Assembly (NCBI RefSeq): GCF_014356525.2
Contig: NC_052507.1
Location: 41,886,295-41,950,294 of the forward strand
DNA length: 64,000 nt
Origin: Nilaparvata lugens
Lineage: Eukaryota; Arthropoda; Insecta; Hemiptera; Delphacidae
Reading direction: 5' to 3'
A program made the translations under genes and the position numbers. The stretch's first letter is position 1. Each line of letters starts with the position of its first letter. This document shows, piece after piece, positions 35,256 to 48,569 of this stretch. A model generated the notes under the pieces. That model did not search any database, was not told where the DNA came from, and saw only the letters and a program-made list of their open reading frames with translations.

Positions 35256-37042
35256 TCATAATAATTATTATTAAACGAAAATCCAAATTAAATGCTGTAA
35301 ATTTATAGTTTGGGAAAAATTAATAATAGTTTAGGGATTCTCAATTTTGATTCTAAATTATTCACCCATACAGAGTAAACTATGGAATTCTATGGATTCA
35401 CATCACAATTACAAGTTGCGGAATTCAAAGATCAATACCACATTTTATGCGCGACTCCTTCTCAGTGGGCCGGCCACTAGTCTATATGCGTTTCTATTTG
35501 GACAGGAAGGTCGATCATAACGGTCCGCTATTAGTTCTCGTAAACAATTGTCGAATAATGAGTACTATGCTTCGTATATAGGGACTGAACGGATTTCCAT
35601 ATTAGAGCCTTGAATAGATTAATTGAATGATGAATACATGTGTGATTCCGAATTGGAGTAGTGCACCCTCAAAATAATTCCAATTCAACTCAACATTGTC
35701 TACGTTGAAATCTTCTATTCATCACGGAGTGATTGTAAAAAAAGGGTACAATCAATTGATTGATGTTGGAGTTTCATATTCAACTGATATGCTCAAAAAT
35801 AAATTATTGTACCGTGGACATCATCATAGATTGTTAGGCATCTTCAGTGCCCAAAGCTATCAACATTTTGAAAAACTTTCAGTTCCTTACAGGCTCTTGA
35901 ACATTACTATGTATGGTAACGATTATTGCTGATATTGAACACTATTTTAAAGAAAGTACCGTATTAGAATAGTTGTTCAGAAGGAGAATGTAAAAATAAT
36001 AAGACGTCTTAGAAGACAAACATAGTTTTTATCTTTTTCATTTTTCAAGATTTTAACAAAAAGGAAGAACAGATATACAAAATAATCATCGATCAACAAA
36101 ATAATAATGATAACAAGAGAGCAGACTACAAAGAGACATTGGTTTTTAATGGAGAAAAAAACACACTTATTGCTATAGGTAATATTTAACTACTAATAAG
36201 GGGTTCTGGACACAGAGAACTAATATAAGACTGGAGCCCTTACATTATATCCAACAATATTATCATTTATCTTGACATTGTAGTCAACAAATAAACACGT
36301 ATAATTTTTGTTTATTCTCAGAATAATCTAGATGGAATTGGATTTTTAATAAAATATTTGAAGATAAAAATACATCCAACAAGAAAAATCACCACAGAAT
36401 ATAATATATTTTACATACTATCAATCATTAATTTTCATCTATTATTACTGACTTACATAATAATATTTATGACTTCTATTATTCTTGTACTGTAACATGG
36501 CGAACCTCTCTCTTTCTATCGCAATTGATTTAGTTTCTCTTTTATCTTTAATTAAAACCCTTTTCATATCCAATTACTATTAACAAATAATGATTTGTCA
36601 TCTCACACAAATTTCAGAAATTCATTCACAAAATCAACCCGAATCTCATGATTCATGAATTCAATAAGAACATTGAAATAACAAATAAATAAATAAATTG
36701 ATGATAAATGAATACATAAATAGATAAATAAGTAGATAAATTAATTAATTAGTAAATGAATAGATTGAGTGAGTAGTATATGAAAGCTCAATTTGTTCTC
36801 TAAAGATACCAAAATGCTTCAAACATATTTTGAAGCAGCAGAGCAATGTGACTAGTAGTTCTGTGAACAGTAGATCTCACGCAGTATTCTCATCCACAAG
36901 TACCTGATTGAAACTGTAGACCTTATGGAAATACAGCAATAGACTGGCTTCTCCACACAAATCTGTGTAATCACTTGTCAGCTGATTTATGATGTATAAT
37001 TTTCTATAGTCTGATTTTTACTCTAATATTGGCGTATGAAGG
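35256..37042. other. Gene-free AT-rich stretch
   Basis: A 78-codon plus-strand frame at 35696-35932 has no family resemblance. An ATAAATAAATAGA-type simple run lies near 36685-36760. Nothing else recognised. Confidence 0.4.
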
Positions 37043-37772
37043 CACTACCTCCGTAAACAAAGCCTTAGTGTATTCGAGTGACGTCAGCACAGGTAGGGCT
37101 CCTACAACAATAAAAATCTGGTGTGGTACACTCACACAACTTTCCTTGCCGTTATGAAAATTGATCACCTGACGCTAGTGTTCCCGCGCATCAAAAATGT
37201 ACTATTCAAAGATTTGATCCAGCTGATGACAGGGCAATAACGCTGGAGACCCACGAGGTCTGCAATCTCTTCATAGTGTATCATTTAATAGAATCAACAG
37301 TTGCCAACAGTTTGCAAGTGGATAATCACATTTTCTCGAATTTCGAGCTTATTTTTAATTTTAGGTGGAAATGTTGCTGAACATTAATTGTAGAGATTCT
37401 CATGTTCAATCTTTCCCATTCGAATTTTTTTGTTTAAATTGTATCTGAAGCCTGATAATTGAGAATCTAAAATCAAACTTTGCATAGATGGGGCGGAGCT
37501 CCTGAAATTTTTACAGATATGGGACTTGTGGCAGTTGATAGAGCTTATCGATGACTATTTCAGGTATAACTTTAATCAAAATCGTTGGAGCCGTTTTCGA
37601 GAAAATCGCGAAAAACCCTGTTTTTGACAACATTTTCGCCATTTTAGCCGCCATCTTGTATCGCATTTGATCGAAATTGTTCGTGTCGGATCCTTATATT
37701 GTTACGTTCCAAATTTCAATTCATTCCATTGATTGGGAGATAAGATATCGTGTACACACACACACACACACA

Positions 37773-37803
<31 letters not shown>

Positions 37804-38044
37804 GACCAATTCCCAAAACACTTTTTTGGACTCAGGGGACCTTGAAATGTATAAAAATTTAGAAATTGGGGTACCTTAATTTTTCCGGAAAGCAATACTT
37901 TCCTTACCTATGGTAATAGGGCAAGGAAAGTAAAAATTCGTTGATTTCAGCTGATCTATATCAGCTAGTGTTTTTATTGGTGTAGGAGCCCTATTTGTGC
38001 TGACGTCACACGAATGCACTACGGCTTTGTTTACGGAGGTAGTG
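37043..38044. mobile_element. 1002-bp element, CACTACCTCC termini, 7-bp TSD
   Basis: Termini CACTACCTCCGTAAACAAAG are inverted repeats with similarity over about 75 bases, including a shared GTGACGTCAGCACA. Flanks carry ATGAAGG at 37036-37042 and 38045-38051, a 7-bp target duplication. The interior has an (AC)n run (37754-37799) and GGCAAGGAAAGTA but no transposase. A 36-bp terminus-terminus derivative of the same family lies at 42332. Seven- to eight-bp duplications fit hAT-, P- or Dada-like transposases; which one is open. Confidence 0.85.
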
Positions 38045-38051
38045 ATGAAGG

Positions 38052-38290
38052 AGGCTCCTTTTTCCTTTTATATTATCCTTGAAATGCAAAAATTCCAAAA
38101 ACCTTGTATATACGTCGACGCGCAATTAAAAAAGGAACATACCTGTCAAATTTCATGAAAATCAATTATCGCGTTTCACCGTAAATGCGCAACATATAAA
38201 CATTTAAACATTAAGAGAAATGCCAAACCGTCGACTTGAATCTTAGACCTCACTTCGCTCGGTCAAAAATTCATTCATTCATTCAATCAA
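38052..38290 (+). repeat. Probable LINE 3' end with (ATTC)n tail
   Basis: The stretch includes AAATGCGCAACATATAAACA, CCGTCGACTTGAATC and CACTTCGCTCGGTCA and ends in ATTCATTCATTCATTC. I recall similar sequences at the 3' ends of insect RTE-type elements; the tetranucleotide tail fits that class, but this is from memory and not tested. Confidence 0.4.
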
Positions 38291-41200
38291 TGAATGCTAA
38301 AATGAACACGCATTTTTATAATAATGATCTAGTCGACTATAAAAAACATGATGCGAAGATTACGGGTAAAATAAAATTAAAGTAGGCTACTTAATACCAT
38401 TAATTTATGATAATAAGAGGTTCAATTATAACGATATAGGCTACTGGAACATTAAGTTGCATATTAGCCATTGTATTGAAAATTATTTGGAAAACACACC
38501 AAAAATCAATATTTTCCTCAGACTCACCCTTGTGTATAATATTCTCCAACTCGATTGTAAAATCATGAATTTATCATGCTATAATACAAATCGTATGAAG
38601 TGAGAAATAGATTGTAAGAAACAAAAAATAGCGTCCAGAAAAAATATGTATCAGTAGCTGTGAAAATAGAAGTGGTAGAGAACAAATTGATTTCCAAATA
38701 TCTCCTCTTAATTGGGATTTTTTGATAGGCTAATAAATAATTCCAATTCCCAAAACCTATACTGATCATTAGAAAACTCATCAATTTTCTTTCTTTTTTT
38801 CCTGACAAGAATAAAATGTGAGTGGCAGAATCATGAGGGATATTATTTAATTAATAAATTCAAGATTCTTAATTAACATAGTAGGCCTACTTCAATAAAA
38901 TAATCAATTGATTTCAAATTTTCAAAAAGTAATCTTCTCAGGAGACAAAAAATAACAAGATAGAAGAATATTAAAGTTTGAAATATTATTTATCGATTTT
39001 TAACTGATAATAGATATTGAGTTATAAAAAAATTTAAAATAGAAAGATTTACAATATTTATGGTGAAATGGAATGTTTTACGATCAGATGTAAATAAAAC
39101 TTTCATCAATCAATTAATAATCATAGTGATTGCTATAAAATATAACAATATATTTTTATATGAGAATTATAATATGCTGAATATAGTTATACTAATAAAA
39201 AACACACTTATTTCCCCTATACAATTTCAATTACTGATTTATTAAATCGCCATAAAAAATTATGAGTTCGATATTTTTTCTGAACATTATATGATGAGAC
39301 ATTAGTTATTATTACAAATATTATTATAATATAAACAACAGTCAAACAGATAAAGTAAAAGAAGCTAGATAAAACTTGCAATAGTGAACTGGAAATCAAA
39401 GATGTAGTTTTATGATAATGTTACAATAATTATTATTAATATCTACGCAATGAAAACGTTTTTAGCAGTTTTCGTCACGAGCGATGAATAATAAGCATCA
39501 ATGACAAATATATATGAAAACATTTACTCTATATTCATACACCTTAAATGAAAACATTAATCTTATTCATTACAATATTACTAAGAAAATTGCAAAAGAA
39601 ATCAAGCACAGCTATGATAGTAAAGAGAGAGAGAGATATTGGCACTTTTATTACTTTAATAGTCATCGTCGATTTGATTAAATAATTAGGCTATGCGCAC
39701 TTTGTTTCAATGAATGGGAAATATTTTTTATATCAAAAAGGAGATCCATTTTAATATCAATTAATATCCAATCTTTGCAAAAGATAGTTCTAAAACAAAC
39801 CGAATACTCAATGGTTAGGCCTTATAACTTGCTTAAAAGTTCAGATCGTTTTTCTTTTTCACTTCTACACAATAGTCTATTTACGTATGCAATTTGATAT
39901 TATTCAACTGAATGATTAATTCAAACAGTATTAATAATACATTGAATTATGAAAATCTATCAGTGGAAAGGTTCACGAGAAGCGTGAATTGAGAATGTAG
40001 AAACAAAAGTTGGTTGGTTGTCATACGAGCATAGTTTGTAAAGGATTGAAAGGTTGAATCACCAACGGTACTTCTGTTGATTCAATATGATTTAATTTAG
40101 TATTCATTCAATATTTATAATATAAGCTCACATCCTACATAATACTCGATAAAATTTAATTATTCTGTTTGTAAATTATTAAGAGTTGTAGAAAAACGTC
40201 AATACAAAAATGTGCTCTTTTTATTGTTAGAGAACATTTTAAATGTTCAGGCTATCATAAATTGATCACTGACAGCTTCAACGCTTCAACTAATATTATA
40301 CTAATGAATTGGAAAAATTGAGAAACATTCAATGAACTGTTATTACCATTGATTACTTTTGACTTTCTTTATGAATATGGAAATATTTAATTTTGATTTT
40401 TATGACTTTCAGATATAGAGATCTTGGATCTTCATCAAGTTTATCCTAAAGAAATACAAAGTTTGGAATATTGAACTTTTTTAATAGAGCAGAAGCACTA
40501 TCTGAGCTTCAAAAGCCCGTTGGTTCTGAATTCACATATAACTGTAAGTTAATTCATTGCTCATTGCTCATCATCCTTCCTATATAACAACTCAAACACA
40601 AGTTGAGGGCTTATGATATAATCTTAGGAGAGGATAATTCTCTTGAAAATACTTGTATTTAGTAGGAAAGTAACATTTTTTAGTGTTAAATTTCCCAACA
40701 AGTACAGACAAATTTTTCAAATACATTCTCATATTTACAGTATGATTCTCGTGATTCCTCTCCACCGATCAAAAATATATTGAGCGAACTTCATTTATTA
40801 GAAATAAAATGAAAACTTGGCACAAGATGGAGAATCCAGGCACAAACTTCTCTTAGAAGATGAACAAACATATCAGTATATATTTAATTCGTACTGTACA
40901 ACAAACTTTATCATATAATATTATCATCATCTTATAAAAACTGTGGCTGCAATTATTACGAAACTGCATCTTTCTTTGAAAGACCACTAAGTGAATTATT
41001 GATTGTTATTCTTCTATCGTGTTTACAATTTTTCATAAACCGAAGTTGATCACAAACGTTTCCTCGTATTGAATCTGAGTTATTATCCTAACAGGGAGTT
41101 CAAAACATGGTAACAACTAAAATTAGATGGTTTTTACACATGGATGCACACAACGAATAGTTTTATTAATATTATTCCCATGATCGTTAATCATTATTAA

Positions 41201-41607
41201 TCCTTAACAATAATTAAAAAGTGACTTTAGCACCTGAAATTACATTAACAATAAACACAAAAGTCAACTGACAATGAGGTCAGCTACACTAACAAATTCA
41301 TCTATTAACAGATATTGAACCGGACCAGGCGTGCTCAATCACACAACAATCAACATAAAATATATTATCGTTATCTCATGACGATTCAATTTCAATTTCA
41401 ACTACCTATCACTAACAGACTAAAGATTGCTATTCATGAAATACCACGTGACTGGACACTGTTGTGACCATGGGTGGGCTGTGGGCGTGAGAGGGTTTAG
41501 GGGGTAGTTAGATGCAATCTTTCGCTTTTTAGGATTGTCAAGTACCGTACGTGTCCTAGAGTCAGCTGCCCAATGATACACGTCAATCAATATTGAAGGG
41601 GTTCTGA

Positions 41608-41623
41608 CATACACACACACACA

Positions 41624-41654
<31 letters not shown>

Positions 41655-41655
41655 T
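41608..41655. repeat. (AC)n microsatellite
   Basis: Run of AC dinucleotides with one CC break in the middle. Confidence 0.95.
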
Positions 41656-42331
41656 TCAATCACACACTCACACTCTATCACAACACAGAGTAGTGGCCTG
41701 GCAGCAACAAGAATAGTCTCACTGAAAATATATTTATATCCATATACAGTACCTAGTTCAAGAAAGAAGATTTCCTATTTATCGACCGTCAATTCAAAGA
41801 GTAATAGATATTTACTATCGATAAGTTTGGTTTCTTTACAAATACAAACATTGACAAAATGTATAATAATCTACATTGTAATATAATATATATATATATA
41901 TTCGAGTTTCATTATTAGAAAAACAAACATCTGTAATATATATTATGAATGATAAATACCTTGACAGTATTTTGTCTATTGCTTTCCTTTCTTACATACG
42001 TAGTAGTAACATTATGAATAATAATAATTTTTACTTTTCCACATTGTGTCGTCTGCAGTACCAAATACAAGGCACTTACTTCCACCGACGGCCAATAGGA
42101 AAGTAGCATAGCATCCACATCCAACCACAATATAATTATAATAATATTATAATACTCTGCTTATTATGCCTGTTTTGACTCATTACAATTCCCTAATCAT
42201 ATTCTCAAAAAATCAATAACTATTTGCTTAGATTGGCACATACCTTAGTTTGGTTTGCTTTTGATTAATAACTCAGCTGAGTAACGATAGACTTCCCAAG
42301 AATAATAAATCTTTTCTACTCTGCTTTCAAG

Positions 42332-42367
42332 CACTACCTCCGAAAACACGAGTTTATGGAGGTAGTG
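42332..42367. mobile_element. 36-bp terminus-terminus remnant of the CACTACC family
   Basis: CACTACCTCCGAAAAC and the complement of CACTACCTCCATAAAC face each other with only four bases between, flanked by TTTCAAG at 42325-42331 and 42368-42374. So the 7-bp target duplication is perfect while all internal sequence is gone. Either an excision footprint retaining about 18 bases of each end, or an extreme deletion derivative. Confidence 0.8.
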
Positions 42368-45300
42368 TTTCAAGCAGCTTATACGAAAACACACACAAAT
42401 TGATTTCTATTATTGTTGGAGAACCTGTGAAAGTAATATTAACAAAACCCAAAAATCGAATGTCTTATATAATAAAGAGAGCTTTGTAATCATTCCTATT
42501 CACCTACCTATATTCTTCTCATTCTAGTCCATATCAATATTATTGCTTACGGTAATTTTTATATAAATCTGATAATTTTCTCCATTTTCCAACTTCTCCC
42601 ATAATTAATGGAAAATGAAAATCAGAAACATTTTGACATTACAGAAATCTTATATTAAAATCTAATATTGAATTCAATCGGTACATAAATTGATTTTGAA
42701 GAAACTATTATCAATGTATTTACTCATTAAAAAAATACTTCAATTGATTTATAAATATAGATAGAGGAATAACCTTTATTGTTTGATGAATTTAGGAAGA
42801 TTATTAGTTTGCTTGAGCAAGATGTTTTCATTTCGTTTCAATGTTTATGCATAATTATGATACATATTGTAGTATAAAATTCCAACTGATATTGAAAGAA
42901 TTACAGCAGAAATTATTAAGCGATGTCTGATTCATTTGTTACAATATTGTTTGATTGACTTCATATTAAGGCGTTGTAAAATAATTTGTATAGTACCTAT
43001 ATCTTTGGAACACAAATGACCAAGTTAATACAATTTATGTACCTACTCCAATCATTCTAATAAACTTAACACACAACACCACTAATAACATATAAGAACT
43101 CAAGCAAGAGCTTCTATTGGGATGAACCCTACTTCTTGGAGAATGAAAAAACTGATTGTATTTATCAGATAATGATTGAAGTTTTTACTATAAAATTCTC
43201 TGCTTCAGAAAAATCTCCAAACAAATTTCAACCTATTAGTAAAGCCACTAATTTCTCAACGCCAGTCAGATTAAGCGTGATAACATTTGAAAAGGAGTTT
43301 GAATATCTTCTGATTATTTAAACTTCTAGACATAATAATAACACAAATTACTATAGAGGGTACACAGAAATGCATATTAACAACAAATAACACAGTAATA
43401 CTGCTAATCCAATATCATATTAATTTGCCATTCACCATAGAAGTCGAAACAACGAAGAATAAGCACTAAGTTTACACATTCATCGATACACATAAAAAAG
43501 ATGGAACTATTTTACACAATTCATAGAATATGCTTCTTTAATGAACATAAAACACCAATAGAAATTCTACATCTCATAATTATATCACCAAACACAAAAG
43601 CTGTACATAATTCAACAAATAGGTACCTATAAACCATCTTTTCAGAGCTTGATAGTTATACCTTAAGCATACCCATACACCCAAATTGAATATCAATATT
43701 CACTTATTCCATAAATATCGATCAAAAAGATCATCAATTTCAATAATAACAGAGCCAGACTATTTTTTATTATGTGGAATACCTCACATGATCGTCGGTA
43801 TAATGCAGGTTGGCACTATCTTGGCTTTTTCAATGAGGACTGAAGAGTAATATCACTGGAATAATCGCTACAATAGTAGCAAAAATAACTTCTATAGTTT
43901 TCTTTCTAAATATCAAGTGTTCACTAAACAACTAGCTTATCTTACCACCACTCAACAATATTTACTATTATGCATCCTCATTGGCTGTCATTGAAACTGA
44001 TTGTTCATCAAAATTTCTTATTAAAATTGTGAATATTTATTACTTTTGTTACAAATATCGTAGATATCAATAGTATATGAAGTAAGAAGTAAGTAAAATA
44101 TTATAATCATTAAAAATATTGTACACAGTTGGAGCTTTGAAAATTTATCCTCTCTTTTTGATTAGTATGATTCATTACAAATATTTCAATTATTTCAAAT
44201 ACGCACATACATATAATATACTCAAATTACAGAGTGTAGATATTAATAATTATTATCAATTAAATGAGCAAGGGCATTATTGATATGTTCAGTGTCTTTT
44301 TTGTCGTATGTAAATAGATTGATTACTTGGAATTATCAAGTACAAATTTAGTTCAATAATAGGTATACACACATCGAACAGTAATGAGATCTTATCTGGC
44401 TAAAATTAATGAGACGAGTAGCCTATGACAAGTAATGAAAAATACGTGAGCAGAATAATTATCTTACAATCCTATTATTGCTGGTCTAGTAAAGTTATGA
44501 TGATTATGTAGAGGTGAATTACAACGATACCATTTTCAAACGTTTTGAGCAGACTATTTAGACTGGAGAGAAAACTTATATTCATTCAAACATCAGATTT
44601 ATTCTTCAAAGTTTGAAGAATTTTCAATCCTAGATTCTGATTGCGGCAAGGCAAAAATAAGATTTTTATTAAAGGTACTCTTTGTTTTTATTTATTACCC
44701 TTTGAATACAATTGAATTAAATGTGTTGAATGCCGAATACTGTGTTATTCTCTCCATCAAATCGTATGCCACTTATTTGAAACTGGTAATTTCAACTAAA
44801 TATACAATGCAACTTCCAGATAAGAGTTATTTGTTTTACCATACAAATACAGAAAATATTATTGTCTCACTCTTCATCCTTTATCAACCATTCAATCTAA
44901 TTGGTTTAGAGATATATTATTGTATATTCACTAAACCAAATTGATTCAAGAATATTTTACATTGGTTCGTTGAACTACATATTGTGATTGATTAGAGTTG
45001 GGCGAATTTGAGATTTTATCTTAAGCAAACTCAAAGTAAGTTGTAGTAGTAATTCCACTACATTGGTTAATTTCATTTGGCATTTCAGTGAGGAAAATAA
45101 CTTATGAAACTATTTCAGATAAAGAAGTATTTCAATGGATTGAGAATTCAATAGGATTTGAAACGACACTCTAATGATTTTGATTCCATAATAATTATCA
45201 ATTAAAAATTTAATTCAAATGTGGCATCTGGTGTAAAATCTGATAAGATCATTAAAGGATGATCTTATGATAGTGAGGTACGATAATGAGATCTTTATTG

Positions 45301-46617
45301 GCAGTGATAGGCCTACAAAACGAACTATGAGTTAATAAAGTACCACAATAAACAAATATAGCCTACGTATATCTCTTTCGAGGGCTTCAAATAAGATAGA
45401 GAAATAGGATTAATGATAACTCGACGATTAAGGTGAAACTCATAGTCTATTTTTAGAAACTTTGCTCAAGCTTAATGTGTTACGAATTTACGAAACGTTC
45501 AACTATGAATTTTCCTCTCCGGAAAAATGCAATGCAAACAAACTTGGTTTTATGAGTGCTGAGTGATGAAGGCAAATTTCAACTCGGAAACACATGGAAT
45601 AAAAATGTTCAGATGAAATAAATATGGAATAATATGTTTTCAATGGAATAAATATGTTCAGATCGATAAGAGGCACATTATTTCACAGTCTGAAATCCTA
45701 AGAAAAAAATACGTTTGTAGATTACATACTGTGGAATTACTTCAAAACAATCATTTTGTTTTTCTTAGTACGGTAGAGATACTTCTTTTGTCTTATTAAC
45801 TGGATCCAATGTCTTTTTAGCTTTGCTAGATAAACGAGGTAGTAAAACGAGGAGAATTATTTTATACATTCTCCACAATTATTATAAAATAAGTACGGTA
45901 GGAAAGACAAAAAAGTCACAAAGTATTCTAGAACTTTTAGATTCTCAGAGCTAGGCAAAATATTTACCTCGAATGCTATGAAGTGTATTGCCATGAAGTG
46001 AACTCATGAGAGTTATCACAGACAACATACGACTTTCCATTCCATTGTTCATCAAGTTTGAGTTTGAGTTTCAGTTTCAAGTTTCAGTCAGCTAACTCAA
46101 AATGAGTTTTCTATTAATTGATACTGTCGCTAAGAATTCAATGAATATCATATTACACCCCGTCACCCACTATGATTGTGTTCTTATCACTCTATACGGT
46201 TATGGATGTTTAATATAATTTCTCGTTATACGGTGATTGAGTTTTTTATCACTCAACGAGGCTGAGAGTACAAAATATTATTATTGACGTTTTTCAAGTC
46301 CAATAAGTTCAAGAGTAGGTACAATGCTGTCATTTGATGGCACCCAGTTCAACCCAATTTTGCTGCTCAATAATTGTTTGGGAAGCACTATTTGTCGAAC
46401 TAGAGAGTGACAGACTTATTCTCGGTTCCCAATTTGTAGTTTTCTGTATTTGTATTCTTAGAAACAAAAAGCTTCCTAGTTAAGCAAGAAGATGTACACA
46501 TGGGACAGGTTGAGCGAGAAGGCTAGTAGAGTTTTTGTGTTTTTTTTCAAATTTGTGCGATTTGAACAATCAGTTTCGAGCACCAACAAGGACACACACA
46601 ATATGTCAGCTAGATGT

Positions 46618-46786
46618 CTATGAATGACGTTGCACCGATATAGATGAGGTTACGCCCATGGCTCGACCGACTGTCTGCTCGGCCATTTCCAGTTTATGCG
46701 GATCCAGCTTCGGCTTCTTTGGCTCTGCGTCCGGCGGTCGGTGCGACTTCATGTGCGCGCTCCGACTTTTCACCTTGTTGAAAACT
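46618..46786 (-). CDS. ELM2-SANT zinc-finger gene, exon 5 (second half of finger 2, C-terminus)
   Basis: Opens after acceptor GTTTGTAG with the single base that completes the lysine codon of the previous exon. The first residues, VFNKVKSRSAHMKSH, hold the two histidines of C2H2 finger 2 whose cysteines are in exon 4. KVKSRSAHMKSH is a hallmark of the last finger in TRERF1-type corepressors. A basic, proline-rich tail follows (AEPKKPKLDPHK). The stop TAG is at 46618-46620. A GT dinucleotide near 46650 could be an alternative donor, so the very end is less certain. Confidence 0.82.
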
Positions 46787-47026
46787 CTACAAACATCAAC
46801 GAAAATTGTTAATTTTGATCCTAGATTTAGTAGGCTACTACAGACGGTTCAAGCCATAATATACAATGACAACGCTTATAATTTGAATAATGTAGCCTAC
46901 TGTAGTATCAAAATGTTTGTATCTGCGACAGAACTTACATACGGTACTCCATTCATCCATCCAATCAATAAATGGAACACAAAAAATCAAAATCTCATAA
47001 TCCTACTATAGGTTAGGTACTACTTT
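46787..47026. other. Start of intron 4, nothing recognised
   Basis: Intronic AT-rich DNA of the zinc-finger gene. Confidence 0.4.
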
Positions 47027-47677
47027 AAGACTGTGAAAAAGGCAAAAAACTTTTTACTGGTGATAGCCTATTTTTCAAATAGTATTTTTTATAGTATAGC
47101 TGATTTTTATACTATAAAAGCTATCAAAATGAAAAAAATTCTCAGAAAAACATTTTTCTGATCATTACTTTATGAGATATGAGCGCCTGAAGTTAAAATT
47201 TTTGGTACAGATCATTTCAAATTCGGTAAGAGATGAAACCATGAAATTTCGAGGATGAATTCATGGTATTGTTGATTGAATAAAACAAAACTTTTCTGAA
47301 AATATCAACTCTTGAGAAAGTTATTCAATTTGCCAGAAGTTATTTTTGGTAATTTTCAGTGAATTGGATAACTTTCTCAAAAATTGATATTTTTGGGAAA
47401 TTTGTTGTTTTGTTCAATCAACAATACAACAATACCATATGAACAATCCATCCTTAGATTTCCATGAATTTATCTTCTACCGAATTTGAATTGATCTGTC
47501 TCAGAAATGTAAAATTTATGCGCTCATAACTCAAAAAGGTATAATGTGAGGATAATAAAAAATCATAAGAAAACCTTTTCATGTTGATATCTTGATGTAG
47601 TATACAAATCAAAAAACTTTGAAAAACATCACCAGTAGAAGGAATAAATTTTTTAGCATTTGGACAGCCTTAAGATA
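47027..47677. repeat. Diverged foldback element, about 300-bp arms, in intron 4
   Basis: Left arm 47027-47340 and right arm 47350-47677 are inverted copies with many mismatches (shared ATGAGCGC, TTTCAAATTCGG, GGTATTGTTG, GAGAAAGTTAT). It is an older relative in architecture of the near-perfect foldback at 48570. Confidence 0.75.
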
Positions 47678-48569
47678 TGGAAACTATCAACAGTATCTCA
47701 GTAGCCTATTTTCAAGTTCTGAACGGTAACTTACATTTACTAAAAATTCAAATAAATCAACATCATTAACAGTATTCCACTGTGAGAGGAAACACACTTC
47801 AAAATATAATTTTTTAACCACAAAAACTGACAAAAAGAAGTTAAGCAATGTGAAGGAAGTGGTTTCACAATATGAAGAAGACAATTAAAAATCCTAATAT
47901 GATAGAACATCACCATTAAAGCTCATGTGATGAATTTGTTCAATGTACTTAAGAATGTAAACACATGTAAAATGTAGCCTTATCACAATGAAATAGGAAT
48001 AACTTGAAGATATTATAGCCTAATGACATTTTATAACGTAACACAGTAGATCAGTCAACTATATTTCATCATATAAACTAAAAATATGTTTTTGATCTCA
48101 CAATTAATGGAGCAAATCATATTTTGTTGACAAAATCATAAAAAGATTCCATATTAGTCAAATTAGATGGATTATTACAACATTATATTTGAATTATACT
48201 CCTAATTATTGGATCATATATTTGAAACATTTTTTCGATTTAAATAATAGAAATCAGGGAGAAATGAACTGAAAATCACACACTAGGGATGACGACAATA
48301 TTTTCTACAATTTCAACTGATCTTGCAAGTTGCGTTATCATTTTCAAATTAATTGACAGGAATGCGAAGATCAGATGAGAAGAAGATCATCAAACTATAT
48401 TGAAGCCACATATAGGCCTATTATTTGTTTCATGTCACAGAAACCATAGAATTATTCCTCTCTTATTCGGATGTGAAGGTATACTGTAATTTCACTTTCC
48501 ATTATTGAATCTATTGATGCAAAATCAACTAAGGGAATGCTCAGGATAATAACTAGAGTATTATACTTA
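47678..48569. other. Intronic spacer
   Basis: Nothing recognised. Confidence 0.4.

Larger units (their letters stand above)
38291..46617. other. Long gene-poor intergenic stretch
   Basis: No coding sequence of credible length or family on either strand, except the two features listed separately (AC microsatellite near 41608 and the 36-bp remnant at 42332). A somewhat GC-richer patch at 41440-41585 has no recognised content. One TATCGATA-like site occurs near 41817. Confidence 0.45.

Noticed and set aside
46658..47011. Plus-strand 117-codon open frame
   Set aside because: Shadow of zinc-finger exon 5 on the minus strand, which has matching splice sites and family motifs.
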